Shown here one piece after another: positions 9,953 through 20,729 of a stretch of DNA of 64,000 bases (position 1 is the first letter of the stretch; every line of letters starts with the position of its first letter). The notes below the pieces were generated by a model. That model was not told where the DNA came from. It did not search any database and saw only the letters and a list, made by a program, of their open reading frames with translations. Origin of the DNA: Roseiarcus sp963780825 (GTDB lineage: Bacteria; Pseudomonadota; Alphaproteobacteria; Rhizobiales; Beijerinckiaceae); contig CAWADL010000012.1 of assembly GCA_963780825.1 (NCBI GenBank), positions 310,001-374,000 of the forward strand, in the 5' to 3' direction. The position numbers and the translations under genes are program-made.

Positions 9953-11797
9953 TCAATCTGCCGTTTCGGCGCGAGACGAGAGTTGAAGCCAGGACTCCTC
10001 GGCGGCAAGCAGCGCCCTCTCCAATTCCGCACGTTTTGCCGCCAGATCAATCGCCTGCGCCGACACAACACCTTCGCGCGCAGCTTTGGCCAGTTCTTCG
10101 TCGATCCGCGACAGCAGTTCCTCAAAGCGCTGCATGCGGGACTCGATCGCTTCGATCTGTTTACTAAGCGGCAGCTCCCGCGTGCGGGACGGCGGCGAGG
10201 TCTTCTGGGGTTGCGATGATGACTTGGTCACGGCCGGCTGGCCGAGCACGAGGCGCGCGTAATCGTCGAGATCGCCGTCGAAGTTGCGCACTGCGCCGTC
10301 GGCGACCAGCCAAAGACGTTCGGCGCAGGCCTCCAGCAGCCGGCGATCGTGCGAAATGAGGATGCAGGCGCCCTCGTAGTCGTTGATCGCCTCGACGAGT
10401 TCGGCGCGACTGTCGATGTCGAGGTGGTTCGTCGGCTCGTCCAGGATCAGCAACTGCGGGCCTTCGAAAGTCGCGAGGCCCATCAACAGCCGCGCTTTCT
10501 CGCCTCCGGACAGCTCGGCGACCGGGGTATTGGCTCGGGCGGCGGAAAAGCCGATGCGCGCCACCCGGGCGCGGATCTTCGCCTCCGGCTCGCCGCGCAT
10601 CCGCTCAGCGATATGCGTGTAGGCGCTGCCCGACGGCTCGAGATCGTCGACCTGGTGCTGCGCGAAGAAGCCGGCTTCGAGCTTTGCCGCCCGCACCATC
10701 TTGCCGGACAGAAGTTCGAGCCGGCCGCCCATCAGCTTGGCGAAGGTCGACTTGCCGTTGCCGTTGGCGCCGATCAGGCCGATGCGATCGTCGGCTTGCA
10801 GGGAAAGGCTGAGCCGCGACAGAACCGCGCGGCCGTCGTAGCCGATCGTAGCGCCCTCCAGCGCGATCAACGGCGAGGCGAGCTTCTTGCCGACGGCGGG
10901 CCAGGAAAACGGCAGCACGCTGTCGTCGACCGCGACCGCGATCGGCGCCATCTTGGCGAGCATCTTCAGTCGCGACTGCGCCTGGGTCGCCTTGGTGGCG
11001 CTGGCGCGAAATCGGTCCACGAAGCTCTGCAGGTGCTTTCGGCGCTCCTCCTGCTTCTTGGCCGCCTTGCCTTGCAGCGTCATCGCCTCGGCGCGCTGGC
11101 GCTCGAAGCTCGAATAGCCGCCGCTCCATAGGGTCAGCTTGGCGCGGTCTAGGTGCAGGATGTGGTTGGCGACTTCGTCGAGCAAGTCGCGGTCATGGCT
11201 GATGACGATGGTCGTCGCCGGATAGGACTTGAGATAGTCGATGAGCCACATCGTCCCTTCAAGGTCGAGATAGTTCGTCGGCTCATCGAGCAGCAGCAAG
11301 TCGGGTTGCGAGAATAGCACCGCGGCGAGCGCGACCCGCATCCGCCAGCCGCCGGAGAATTCGCTCAAAGGCCGCCGCTGGGCCGTCTCGTCGAAGCCGA
11401 GGCCAGCCAGGATACGCGCCGCCCGCGCAGGGGCGGCGTGAGCCTCGATGTCGGCGAGGCGGGTCTGGATGTCGGCGATGCGGGCGGGGTCATGCGCGGT
11501 CTCGGCCTCGGCGAGGAGCGCGCGGCGCTCGACGTCGGCGTCGAGCACGAAATCGACCAGCGTCTGCGCCCCGCCCGGCGCCTCCTGCTCCACCGAACCG
11601 ATGCGCGCGCCCTTCGCGGTCGTGGTCCCGCCGGTCTCGGGCGAGAGATCGCCGCGCACGATACGGAACAAGGTGGTCTTGCCGGCGCCATTGCGGCCGA
11701 CGAGACCGACGCGCGCGCCCGTGGGAAGCGCGACCGAGGCGTGGTCAATCAGCAGCCGTGCGCCAATGCGATAGGTCAGATCGTTGATATGCAGCAT
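9953..11797 (-). CDS. ABC-F family ATP-binding protein
   Basis: The 614-residue protein contains two ABC ATPase domains on one chain: Walker A GRNGAGKTT near residue 35 with signature FSGGW, and Walker A GANGNGKST near 345 with signature LSGGEK. A charged linker lies between them and a C-terminal coiled-coil stretch covers about 540-610. There is no membrane domain. ABC-F proteins of the Uup/EttA type act on the ribosome or on DNA rather than in transport. The frame is unbroken. Which subtype it is cannot be settled by eye; the C-terminal coiled coil favours Uup/YheS. Confidence 0.9.
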   Translation of the reverse strand: MLHINDLTYRIGARLLIDHASVALPTGARVGLVGRNGAGKTTLFRIVRGDLSPETGGTTTAKGARIGSVEQEAPGGAQTLVDFVLDADVERRALLAEAETAHDPARIADIQTRLADIEAHAAPARAARILAGLGFDETAQRRPLSEFSGGWRMRVALAAVLFSQPDLLLLDEPTNYLDLEGTMWLIDYLKSYPATTIVISHDRDLLDEVANHILHLDRAKLTLWSGGYSSFERQRAEAMTLQGKAAKKQEERRKHLQSFVDRFRASATKATQAQSRLKMLAKMAPIAVAVDDSVLPFSWPAVGKKLASPLIALEGATIGYDGRAVLSRLSLSLQADDRIGLIGANGNGKSTFAKLMGGRLELLSGKMVRAAKLEAGFFAQHQVDDLEPSGSAYTHIAERMRGEPEAKIRARVARIGFSAARANTPVAELSGGEKARLLMGLATFEGPQLLILDEPTNHLDIDSRAELVEAINDYEGACILISHDRRLLEACAERLWLVADGAVRNFDGDLDDYARLVLGQPAVTKSSSQPQKTSPPSRTRELPLSKQIEAIESRMQRFEELLSRIDEELAKAAREGVVSAQAIDLAAKRAELERALLAAEESWLQLSSRAETAD

Positions 11798-12060
11798 GGC
11801 GCGCTTTTGCGATGGCGCGGGCCGCCGAGCAAGCCTTGCGCGACATCAAGCAGACGCGCCCCGCTCACCGAAGATCGCAAATAGATTGCGGAAATGCACT
11901 TGCAACGCTCTTGCATTGCGTTAGCGTCGAGAAACGACAACGTTTTGCAACTTGTCGAGCAAATCCCGAGCGTCGCTGGGCGTTGCGTGGATTTGCATGG
12001 GAGAATGGAAACGCCTGTTTGATCACGATGTGCATTGCACATCGTCGTGGGAGCGCGTCG

Positions 12061-14209
12061 ATGCAGTTATGCAAGCCCTATTTCAAATTGCGCCCGACAG
12101 TCGCGGTCGCATCCCGCGCATCGCCGGCGCGGGGCGCGCGGCGCACGTGGGACCTTGCCGATCTTTGTAAGGCCTATGCGTGGCCGAGCGGGGCGGCGGG
12201 GGCCGGCGTGATCGCGATCGTCGAGCTTGGCGGCGGCTACACAGTTGAAGATGTAAACGCATTTTGCGCCAGCGCCGGAATTCCTCCGCCAAACATTCAG
12301 AACATTTCGGTTCATCAGGGCGCCACGAACAATCCAGGCACGGCGATCGGTCAAGATGACGACCCGGACATCGAAGTGACGATGGATATCGAGGTCGCCG
12401 CGGCGGCCTACAGCTTGGCGACCGGGCAACCTGCGCAAATCCGCATGTATTGGGCGTTCAATCGACCAGGCGGCATTGCCGATGCGGTCCGCAGGGCCAC
12501 GGCGGACGGGTGCAGTGTCTGCTCGATTTCCTGGGGCGCGGACGAGTTCGACGTGGCGATCGTGGGCTAACGGCGGGCGACAGTATGTCGACGATATCGA
12601 GCAAGCGGCGGCCGCAGCCGTGGCGGCCGGCATGGTCGTGTTCGCGGCGTCGGGCGACAACGATGCCAGCGACGGCGTAGGAACAGCGGCCAATGTCGAT
12701 CTTCCCTCGTCCTGCCCGAGCGTGGTCGGCTGCGGTGGAACGACAAAGACTGAACTCAACGAGGTCGTCTGGAACAACTCGCCGGGCAATCCCTCTGGCC
12801 AAGGCACCGGCGGCGGCTTCTCCGACGCGTTTCCGCGTCCTTCCTGGCAGATCGGCGCGCCCTCAGACATCCGCGACCCAACCGGCCCGACGATGCGGAT
12901 GGTTCCCGACGTCGCCGCGAATGCCGATCCAAAGACGGGCTACAATCTTATCGTCCACGATGTGGAGGATGCGTTTGGCGGCACCAGCGCCGTCGCGCCG
13001 CTCTATTCGGGACTATTTGCGGCGTTCGGAGCCAAGCTCGGTTTCGTCACGGACCGGTTGTGGAGCCACCCCGCCTGCTTTGTGGACGTGCTTCAGGGCG
13101 AAAACGGTCTCTACTTCGCCGGCCCTGGGCCGGATCCCTGCACTGGGCTCGGCGTCCCGATAGGAACCGCGCTCGCCGCGCTATTTGCGAATGCGAGCGG
13201 CGTGGCTATGGTCTCTACGCCGCCGGTCGCCGCAAGGCCTGCTCCCATTGCGGCCGCGCCGGCCCCGATCGCTGCGGCGGCCATCGCCGCGCGCGGCCCG
13301 CTTGCGTCGGGACCGCGCGCGGCGGGCGGTTTCGACCCACAGGATGCGCTGGTCTACGGTCAACTGATCGACCAAGCCTATGCGATGTTCATCGCCAACC
13401 CTGGCGATCTGACGCCGAAACCGGGCCCCGATTTCCCGGCGACGCACCGGCTGACCGCCTGGGTTCAAATGCAGGACTTCGTGGTTGGCAGCATTAGTCC
13501 GGTTTTTTACGGCTTCATCGCGCAGAGCGTAGCCGACCCCTCGCGCTCCGTGCTTGCGCTGCGCGGGACCGAAGGACTCGTCGAATGGTTCGACAACGCA
13601 ACCTCCGTTCTGCGCGTACCGTTCAAGAATTTCACAGACGCCGGGACGGTCTCCAATGGCTTCGCGCGGATCTATGAAACGCTGCGGCTTGTGGAGGCGC
13701 CAACCCCCGGCTTGGCGTTGGCGTCCCAAGCTGCGCCGCGGTCGCTAGCGCGCGTCGGCGGCTTCGCCGCGCAGGTCGCAGCGCACGTACAGGCCGCCAG
13801 ACAACCCGCGGTCGCGCACATACCCGGCGCGATGCCGCAGAGTGTCATAGACATTGTCGGCCACAGCCTCGGCGCGGCGCTCGCGACTTTGTATGCGCTC
13901 GAAAACGCCCGCACGGCCAGGCTGCAGACCTCCGTGCTCTACACCTTCGCCTCGCCGATGGTCGGCGATGCGACCTTTGCGGCGGCGGTCAATCAACTGG
14001 GACTGACGTCCTGGCGGATCGTGAATGCGCAGGATTGGGTGCCAAAGCTGCCATCGGCGTTCTTTGGCTACGCCCATATCAATAATGAGCGGAGCTTTGA
14101 CTCGACCCGCGACGTGCAGCCGAACGAAGCCTGTTTCCACGCCATGGCGACTTACCTTCACCTGATCGACCCAACGCTTCCCGTCTCTTCCGGGTGCAGT
14201 TTGTCGTAG
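12061..14209 (+). CDS. Sedolisin (S53) peptidase fused to a class 3 lipase domain
   Basis: The protein is about 716 residues. The ATG at 12061 has GGGAG about 9 bp before it. Residues about 28-370 are a kumamolisin-like sedolisin: the Glu and Asp in IEVTMDIE near 105, the SGDND oxyanion Asp, and the nucleophile in GGTSAVAP near 306. An Ala/Pro linker leads to a class 3 lipase domain with GHSLGAAL near 600, an Asp in SPMVGD and a His in FHAMATYLHL. No pro-kumamolisin activation domain and no clear signal peptide are present, although S53 enzymes normally have a propeptide. One frameshift at 12544-12549 (GAGTTC where GAGTC restores the frame) separates the first 160 residues. Divergent from the ABC-F gene. 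The function of the pairing is unknown. Confidence 0.85.
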
Positions 14210-14256
14210 GCGCGGGGAACGGCAGCGTTCGCGCGACGCGCGCGGTAAACGCGTCG

Positions 14257-14579
14257 TCAGCGCTGCAACATCCATTTCACCTCGGCGAGCGTGGACCGAC
14301 ACTTCCGCTCCTCGCCGGCGGCTTGCTGCGCTTTCGCGCTGGCGAGCAACTCGACGAGATGGTCGCGCGAAGTTCCATCTTCGCTTTCTCGATCGACTCT
14401 CGCGTCGGCTGGTGCATCAATTGTGCGCCGACCGACTGGCGCAGGTCGCCCGTCGCATTCGGATGCGCTTTGAGATAGGCGTCCAGATGCGACACCATCT
14501 CGCCGCATGAAGCGCTCGGAGCGGCCTGAGCCGCGCTCGCGGCGAGCGCGACGAACGCTACCAATAAACTTTTCAGCAT
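14257..14579 (-). CDS. Small secreted protein of unknown function
   Basis: The ATG at 14577-14579 opens a clear signal peptide (MLKSLLVAFVALAASAAQA). The mature part has one Cys after cleavage (PSASCGEM) and a second near the end (RKCRST), compatible with one disulfide, and ends EVKWMLQR. The N- and C-terminal halves are in different frames; the break lies between about 14385 and 14410, next to a GANTC site. With one base corrected the product is about 107 residues. I do not recognise the family. It is probably periplasmic. Confidence 0.65.
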
Positions 14580-14751
14580 GGAGTTCTCCCCTCACTGGCC
14601 TTCACGCCGTCTCGCCCCAGCGTAGCATCGGAAAAACAATTCGTCCCACCTGGGCGGGGCGATGGCCCGACGCGCCCCGTCACGAATCCGTCGCATCGAT
14701 GTTGTCTGCCCCCGCCGCGTCGCCTAAAGCCGCCGACGCGGAGCACCGGAT

Positions 14752-17125
14752 ATGAACTATTTCCAGCGATTCACCTTCCTGTTCTCGGCGCCCAACTTCG
14801 ACGCCGACGATCTCGAAGGCAATCGCGTCGCCCAGATCATCCAGGCGATCGACCGCATGGGCTTCCAGGTCGTGCGCGCCCGCCGCGTCGACGACGCGGA
14901 AATCGCCGTGCAGACCGACGCCGCGATCGGCTGCATGGTGGTCGACTGGGGCAAGAAAGGGCTCGAGGGCAAGGCCGCCTCGCTGATCAACCTGATGCGC
15001 AAGCGCGGCCTCGAAATGCCGATCGTCATTCTCGTGCGCGGCAAGCGCTTCGAGGACATTCCCGTCGAGGTGCTCGACTTCATCGACGGCTATGTGTTCC
15101 TCGCCGAGGAGACGCCGGAGTTCATCGCCAAGAACCTGGTCTCGCGGCTGAAGCAATACGCCGAGACGCTGAAGACGCCGTTCTTCGGCGCGCTCGTCGA
15201 TTACGCCGAGGAGGGCAACCAGCTCTGGACCTGCCCCGGCCACAATGGCGGTATCTTCTACAACCGCTCGCCGATCGGCCGCATCTTCATGGAGCATCTG
15301 GGCGAGGCGATCTTCCGCGACGACCTCGACAATTCCGTGCTCGAACTCGGCGATCTGCTGACCCACGAAGGTCCGGCGCTGCAAGGCGCAAAAGGAAGCC
15401 GCGCAGATCTTTGGCGCGGAGAAGACCTATTTCGTGCTGAACGGCACATCGTCATCCAACAAGGTCGTGCTCGGCAATCTCGTCGCCGACGGCGATCTCG
15501 TGCTGTTCGACCGCAACAACCACAAGGCGGCGCATCACGGCGCGCTGCTGATCTCCGGCGGCGTGCCGATCTACCTGTCCGACCGACCGCAACGCCATGG
15601 GCTTGATCGGCCCGATCGACGCCGAAGCTTTCGACGAGGAGCGATTGCGCGAGCGCATCCGCAAACACCCGCTCGTCACGGATCCCGAGGCGTGGCGAAA
15701 GCCGCGGCCGTTCCGCGTCGCCGTGATCGAGCAGTGCACCTATGACGGCACGATTCTCGAGGCCGAAAAGATCGTCGAGCGCATCGGCCATCTCTGCGAT
15801 TACATTTTGTTTGATGAAGCCTGGGCGGGCTTCATGAAGTTCCATCCGATCTATGAGCGCCGCTTCGCGATGGGGCTGCGCGCTCTAGGCCCGAACTCGC
15901 CGGGGATCGTGGCGACGCAATCGACCCACAAGCAGCTCGCGAGCTTCAGTCAGGCGAGCCAGATCCACATCCGCGACCGCCACATCAAGGGCCAGCGCCG
16001 CCGCGTCGAGCATCGCCGCTTCAACGAAGGCTTCATGCAGCACGCTTCGACCTCGCCGTTCTATCCGTTGTTCGCTTCGCTCGACGTCGGCGCGCAGATG
16101 ATGAAGGGCAAATCCGGCGAAGTGCTGTGGGACGACACCATCCGGCTCGGCATCGAACTGCGCAAGAAGCTGCGCCAGATCAAGCGCGAATTCGAGGAGA
16201 AGGAGCGCGATCCGGCGCGGCGCTGGTTCTTCGATCCGTTCGTGCCCGACCGCATCGAGATCCCCGACGTCGCCGCGCCGGGGCGCGCGCACAACGTCGC
16301 CTGGGAATCGATCTCGACCGATCAACTGGCGCGCGATCCGCGCTACTGGATGCTGCAACCCGGCGCCGATTGGCACGGCTTCACCAAGCTCGAAGCCGGC
16401 CTCGCGATGACCGATCCCGCGAAGCTCACACTGTTGACGCCCGGGATTCGACCGCAAGACCGGCGCCTATTCCGAGCACGGCATTCCCGCGCCGGTCGTT
16501 GCGCAGTACTTGCGCGAGAACCGCGTCGTGCCGGAGAAGAACGATCTCAACTCGCTGCTGTTCTTGCTGACACCCGGCGTCGAATTCGAGCAAGGCGGGC
16601 ACGCTGGTGTCCGCGCTGGTCGCCTTCAAACGCCACCACGACGACAATGCGTATTTGGACGATGTCATCCCGGAGTTCGTCGCCAAACGCCCTCAGCGCT
16701 ATCGCGGCCGGCGGCTACGCGATCTCTGCGCCGATATGCACGCGTTCTATCGGGAGGCCGACGTGTCTGTCTTTGCAGAAAGCGCAGTTCACGCCCGAAC
16801 ATCTGCCGGAAATGGCGATGTCGCCGCGCGAAGCCGCCAAGCAGCTGACCCGCAACAATGTCGACTATCTGCCGATCGACGAGATCGAGGGACGCATCGC
16901 CACGACTTTGTTCGTCGTCTATCCGCCGGGCATCGCCACCATCGTGCCCGGCGAGCGCCTGGACGCGACGGGCGCGCCCGATGATCGCCTATTTGAAGGC
17001 GTTCGAACGCGCGTCCAACCTGTTTCCCGGCTTCGAGGCCGAGATCCAGGGGCTTTATCGCGAGGCGCAACCGGACGGAATCGGTCCGCTTCTTCACCTA
17101 TGTGGTCCGCGAAGACGACGACTGA
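14752..17125 (+). CDS. Orn/Lys/Arg decarboxylase (PLP, fold type I), ornithine/arginine-type
   Basis: The protein is about 790 residues with three family domains: an N-terminal flavodoxin-like wing (1-140), the PLP domain and a C-terminal domain. NGTSSSNK, DRNNHKAAHHGAL and STHKQLASFSQ, which carries the Schiff-base Lys, resemble SpeC/SpeF ornithine decarboxylases more than AdiA or CadA. It removes CO2 from ornithine (or arginine) to give putrescine (or agmatine). Seven frame breaks (about 15371, 15580, 16444, 16584, 16770, 16978, 17077) each need a one-base correction, and all family motifs are then present, so I treat the gene as intact. The 16582-16587 and 16443-16449 breaks are at GANTC sites. 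A hydrolase for agmatine-like products lies 26 kb away. The exact substrate cannot be fixed here. Confidence 0.85.
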
Positions 17126-17173
17126 TCACTGCTGGCGCGACCTTGATCTCGTCGGCGTCTGACGTGCAGGCGA

Positions 17174-17485
17174 TCACGAGCGTCGATCTCGGGATCGACC
17201 TCGAGTTCGCTGCGGGCGCCCGCGGCGATCGGCAAGCACGAATCGCCGCAGCGGCGGCGTCAGCGCTGCATTGTCGGCGCCGGTCTCGAACACGGTCACG
17301 TCGCAGCGGCCGGGTCCGGCCACGAAGTTGCCGACGAAGCGGGCGTCGCCGACGACATGGTTGAAAACCGCCGTCTCCTTGTAGGTCGACACGGCGTGCG
17401 TCACGTCGGCGCTTCCCTGGGCCACCGCGAGGGCGGAGGACCCAAGAAAAGCAACGACGAATGAAGTCGTTGCAAATATTCTCAT
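17174..17485 (-). CDS. Small secreted hypothetical protein
   Basis: A signal peptide (MRIFATTSFVVAFLG..., cleaved after AVA) is followed by about 75 residues ending in the coding-like CDVTVFETGADNAALTP. After about 17240 the frame appears to break, and the continuation probably runs to about 17090, overlapping the end of the decarboxylase. A second upstream ATG at 17515 would put a charged extension before the signal peptide, so 17485 is preferred. The family is not recognised. Convergent with the decarboxylase. Confidence 0.55.
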   Translation of the reverse strand: MRIFATTSFVVAFLGSSALAVAQGSADVTHAVSTYKETAVFNHVVGDARFVGNFVAGPGRCDVTVFETGADNAALTPPLRRFVLADRRGRPQRTRGRSRDRRS

Positions 17486-17784
17486 CACAAAATCTCCTGT
17501 CAGCAGATTTTCCAATCTAGCGAGCAGGCATGCTCTTAGCTGGGCGGCGTCGATACGTTGGAAATCGGCGCCACAATGTGGCGTAGGCCACCATGAAACA
17601 GGGAGCCGGGCGCTTAAACGCAGCCTATTGCGTTCCCCCTGCTGTCATCTAACATTCAGATTGGCCTGATTTGCTCATGAGATCAGACATCTATATTTTC
17701 AAACCGGGAAACGCGGTGCTGGCGGGTCGCGCGGCGAAACGATCCTGACCTCGCGCGCGCCCACGTTGCATCGACCGGTTTTAT
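17486..17784. other. Intergenic, no gene seen
   Basis: About 300 bp between two divergent genes, AT-richer near 17645-17705. It probably holds promoters for both flanking genes; I see no convincing motif. Confidence 0.5.
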
Positions 17785-18384
17785 ATGGTCAACCGCGCCT
17801 CGGTAGCGGGCGCGGAACTAGGGATGGACTCGGAAAGCCCTCACGAAGCTGACGCAATCGTGGTGCGTAATTCGCGCGACGCCGACGTGGCGGCGATGCT
17901 CGCCATCTATCTCCACCACATCCGCGCAGGCGTCGATCCGCGTCATCAGGGTGAGATCGAAACGCCCGACGCCGACGATCTCAAACGGCGGCGTAAATCT
18001 ATGCAGCGGCGCAAAATGCCGCATATCGTCGCGGAGGAGCGCGGCCTCGTGCTCGGCTACGCCTATGCCGTCCCTTTCCGTAAGCGCCCCGCCTATCGCT
18101 ACACGGTCAAGCACTCGATCTATATCCATCACGAGCATCTGCGGCGCGGGCTCGGACGTCGGTTGATGGAGGCGCTTATCGACGCCTGCGCGGCGGCGGG
18201 ATTTCGGCAGATGATCGGTTATATCGACGCCGCCAACGCGGCTTCGCTCGCCATCCACGACAATTTCGGTTTTCGCAGGGTCGGCTATCTGCCGCAGGTC
18301 GGCTTCAAGTTTGGGCATTGGACGGATTCCGTCATGGTCCAGCGCTCCCTGGGGCCCGGCGCCACCGAGGCGCCCGAACTGTGA
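17785..18384 (+). CDS. GNAT N-acetyltransferase, phosphinothricin-acetyltransferase-like
   Basis: This 199-residue protein has the GNAT core with the acetyl-CoA pyrophosphate loop RRGLGRRLM near residue 125 and the following GF...VGYLPQVGFKFGHW typical of the Pat/YncA branch. Family members acetylate small amines such as phosphinothricin, methionine sulfoximine or amino-acid analogues; the true substrate is unknown. An alternative start at 17824 would remove 13 weakly conserved residues. It overlaps the next gene by 4 bp (GTGA), so the two are probably co-translated. Confidence 0.85.
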   Translation: MVNRASVAGAELGMDSESPHEADAIVVRNSRDADVAAMLAIYLHHIRAGVDPRHQGEIETPDADDLKRRRKSMQRRKMPHIVAEERGLVLGYAYAVPFRKRPAYRYTVKHSIYIHHEHLRRGLGRRLMEALIDACAAAGFRQMIGYIDAANAASLAIHDNFGFRRVGYLPQVGFKFGHWTDSVMVQRSLGPGATEAPEL

Positions 18385-19146
18385 GCTCCGAGGCTGCCGT
18401 CGCGGGCGATCGCTTCTGGTCGCGCTCGGAATGGACCGGGCTTGAGTACAGGGAGGCGCTGCGACGTTTCCATGAGGTAATCAAACCGTCCACCTATTTC
18501 GAGATCGGCGTCGACCGCGGGCGCACGCTGGCGATGGCGCAATGCCCCTCTATCGGCGTCGACCCGAATTTCCGGCTCGCCGCCGCGGTCGCGAACAACA
18601 AGCCGAGCTGCTTCTTGTTCAACTGCGGTAGCGACGCATTCTTTCGCGCGCAATAATCCAACGAATTTGTTCGGGCGGCCAATTGATTTGGCGTTCCTCG
18701 ATGGATTGCATCATTTCGAGGTGTTGCTGCGCGACTTTCTCAACACTGAAAAGCATTGTCGACGCGGCTCGATCATCCTGTTGCACGATTGCCTGCCCAT
18801 CGATGCGCACATTGCCCGCCGACTGATGGAAGATGACACCTACAGGGAGCGCAGCGCCTATCCCGGCCATTGGGCGGGCGATGTTTGGAAGACGCTGGCG
18901 ATCCTGAAAAAAGCGCGAAACGATCTGAAAATCGTCGTCTATGACTCAGCGCCGACCGGGCTTGTGGCGATCACCAATCTCGATCCAAACTCGACCGCGT
19001 TGGAGGAGCGATATTTCGAGCTCGTTGCGGAATACGCGCCCAAGGATCTGTTCGACGACGCCGACGAATTCTATTCCTCGCTTGGCGTGCGCAATTTCGT
19101 TGAACACGGCGAACTAGGTTCGCTGGACCTTGACTATTGGTTGTGA
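18381..19146 (+). CDS. Class I SAM-dependent methyltransferase (Methyltransf_24 type)
   Basis: The gene starts at GTG 18381 inside the stop of the acetyltransferase. STYFEIGVDRG near residue 35 is motif I of the SAM fold, and the later LAFLDGLHHFE and ILLHDCLP are the acidic motif and strand typical of the Methyltransf_24 family, which is often found near sugar or surface-polysaccharide genes. One extra A near 18652 breaks the frame; removing it joins the halves into about 254 residues. The substrate is unknown. Confidence 0.8.
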
Positions 19147-19252
19147 GCCGAGGTCCCTCCGCGCTTTGAAAAGCACGCTAAGCAGGGCCTGCGAACCTGC
19201 CAAGCCCGATGCGCTGACTGCGGCCTGGATCCGGTCGAAAAGGACGCCTGCG

Positions 19253-20212
19253 TTGAAAGTCTTCCTGTTTGTCGTCGCGGCGATGGCGCTTAGCGATCCG
19301 ACGTTTGCCGCCGGCAAACCAGTATACGGCGTCTTGATGAAGACGCTTTCCAATCCCTTCTGGGGCGCGATGGAGCGCGGTGTGCGCGATGGCGTCAAGC
19401 AGGCAAACGTGGAGTACTACCTGCAGGCGGTGGAGTCGGAGCAGGCGGCCGAGCCGCAGCTCAACGCCTGCAACGCCATGCTGCAGAAGAAGCCGGCGGC
19501 GATGATTGCTGCTGCAATCAACCCGACGATCCTGCTGCCCTGCCTCAAGCAGGCAAACGTGATGAACATTCCCGTCGCGGACCTCGACGACAATCTGGAT
19601 CCCGAGCTTGCCAAGAAAGCGGGCGTTAAGGTCGCTTTCCATATCGGCGCCGACAACGAGGCCGCGGGCGCCAAGGGCGCCGACTACATCGCCAGCGTGC
19701 TCGGCAAGGACGCCAAGGGGCCGGTTTTGGTGATCGAAGGTGTCTCCGGGAGCATCACAGGCCAAAAGCGGGCGCGGGGCTTCGCCAATGAACTGAAAAA
19801 GGCCGCGCCGGGGCTTACAATCCTCGCCTCATTGCCCGGCGACTGGGATCGGCAGAAGGCCGCCGAAATCGCCAACGATACGCTTCGGCGCGCGCCGAAC
19901 CTCGCGGCGATCTTCTGCGCCAACGATACCATGGCGCTGGGCGCGGTCGAGGCCGCGCGCGAAGCCGGCAAGGACAAGCTGCTCGTCGTCGGCGTCGATG
20001 GTAATTCGGACGCGGTGAAGTCGATCCTTGCCGGTCGCCTCAATGCCTCGGTCGCGCAACTGCCTTACCTCGTCGGCGAACAGTCGATTGCGACCATGAA
20101 GAAGCTGTTGGCTGGCGAGAAGGTCGACGAGTTCACCTACGTGCCGACGTTCGTGCTCACCAAAGAGGTGTTGGAGGCGAAGAAAGAGCCGTTGCTACAA
20201 TATGTGAAATGA
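19253..20212 (+). CDS. Periplasmic sugar-binding protein, AlsB/RbsB-like, without transporter neighbours
   Basis: The protein is about 319 residues. TTG 19253, preceded by AGGA 9 bp upstream, is the best start because it opens a signal peptide (KVFLFVVAAMALSDPTFAA). The mature part is a Peripla_BP_4 two-lobed fold: LMKTLSNPFW, IEGVSGS, the SLPGDWDR segment and FCANDTMALG near residue 225 follow E. coli allose-binding AlsB closely. Such proteins bind a sugar for an ABC importer or a chemoreceptor. No permease or ATPase gene lies nearby. The ligand is not predictable beyond a ribose/allose/inositol-type polyol. Confidence 0.88.
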   Translation: MKVFLFVVAAMALSDPTFAAGKPVYGVLMKTLSNPFWGAMERGVRDGVKQANVEYYLQAVESEQAAEPQLNACNAMLQKKPAAMIAAAINPTILLPCLKQANVMNIPVADLDDNLDPELAKKAGVKVAFHIGADNEAAGAKGADYIASVLGKDAKGPVLVIEGVSGSITGQKRARGFANELKKAAPGLTILASLPGDWDRQKAAEIANDTLRRAPNLAAIFCANDTMALGAVEAAREAGKDKLLVVGVDGNSDAVKSILAGRLNASVAQLPYLVGEQSIATMKKLLAGEKVDEFTYVPTFVLTKEVLEAKKEPLLQYVK

Positions 20213-20298
20213 GCGGAGCAACGGGTCAATATTGCCGCGCAGTCACACTCACGTAGCCGGGTCGTCGACCGCGGCCACGAGGCGGCAAGAAATAAGGG

Positions 20299-20327
20299 GG
20301 CCCCTCGCTGGAGGAGAGCGAGGGGCC
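20299..20327 (-). terminator. Intrinsic terminator-like hairpin
   Basis: An 11-bp perfect stem (20299-20309 with 20317-20327) and 7-base loop. On the minus strand it is followed by CCCCCTTATTTCTT, a T-rich run, so it most likely ends the deacetylase/HdeA-like operon; it may also stop the plus-strand binding-protein gene. Confidence 0.7.
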
Positions 20328-20446
20328 GCGCGCCTTGGCGCTCCCGGGGTGGAGAGCAAACCCGCGCCGCACTGCAATATTGCAAACGTTAGGCCCGGAT
20401 ATGCAAATCACGTTCGGTTCAATTCAGTTTCATAAGCGTGATCGCG

Positions 20447-20729
20447 TCAATGACCCCATTGTCCCGCGGCGCTGATGACGCCGATCGTCAGATGGCCCTG
20501 GCAATAGCGTTTCAGCGCCGTAGCATCGACGCGTGCGCCCACGAAATCATAGAGACTCGTTCCTGACTTCCCCGAGAGGTAACCGCGCAGCCACGCGATC
20601 GTCTGCTCCTGCTCGTCGTCGTCGGCGTCGAGCCAGTCCTGACAGGTGCGCGCGTTCATATCGACGGGCGCCGGCGCGCGCCGGCGCCGCGAGCACGAGG
20701 AAGACGGCGGCTACCGCGATTGATTTCAT
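20447..20729 (-). CDS. HdeA/HdeB-like small periplasmic protein
   Basis: The ATG overlaps the stop of the deacetylase (ATGA), so translation is coupled. A signal peptide (MKSIAVAAVFLVLAAPA) is followed by a mature domain of about 75 residues with two cysteines, in RTCQDWL and KRYCQGH, and the WLRGYLSGK segment, as in HdeA/HdeB-type acid chaperones, where the two Cys form a disulfide. One base excess in the GC-rich stretch near 20675-20690 separates the signal peptide from the mature part. Function as an acid-stress chaperone is inferred from family resemblance. Confidence 0.75.

Noticed and set aside
14752..17125. Decarboxylase as a pseudogene
   Set aside because: All breaks are single-base and every catalytic motif survives in order, while errors of the same kind hit housekeeping genes (proS, lolD, parC, aroB).
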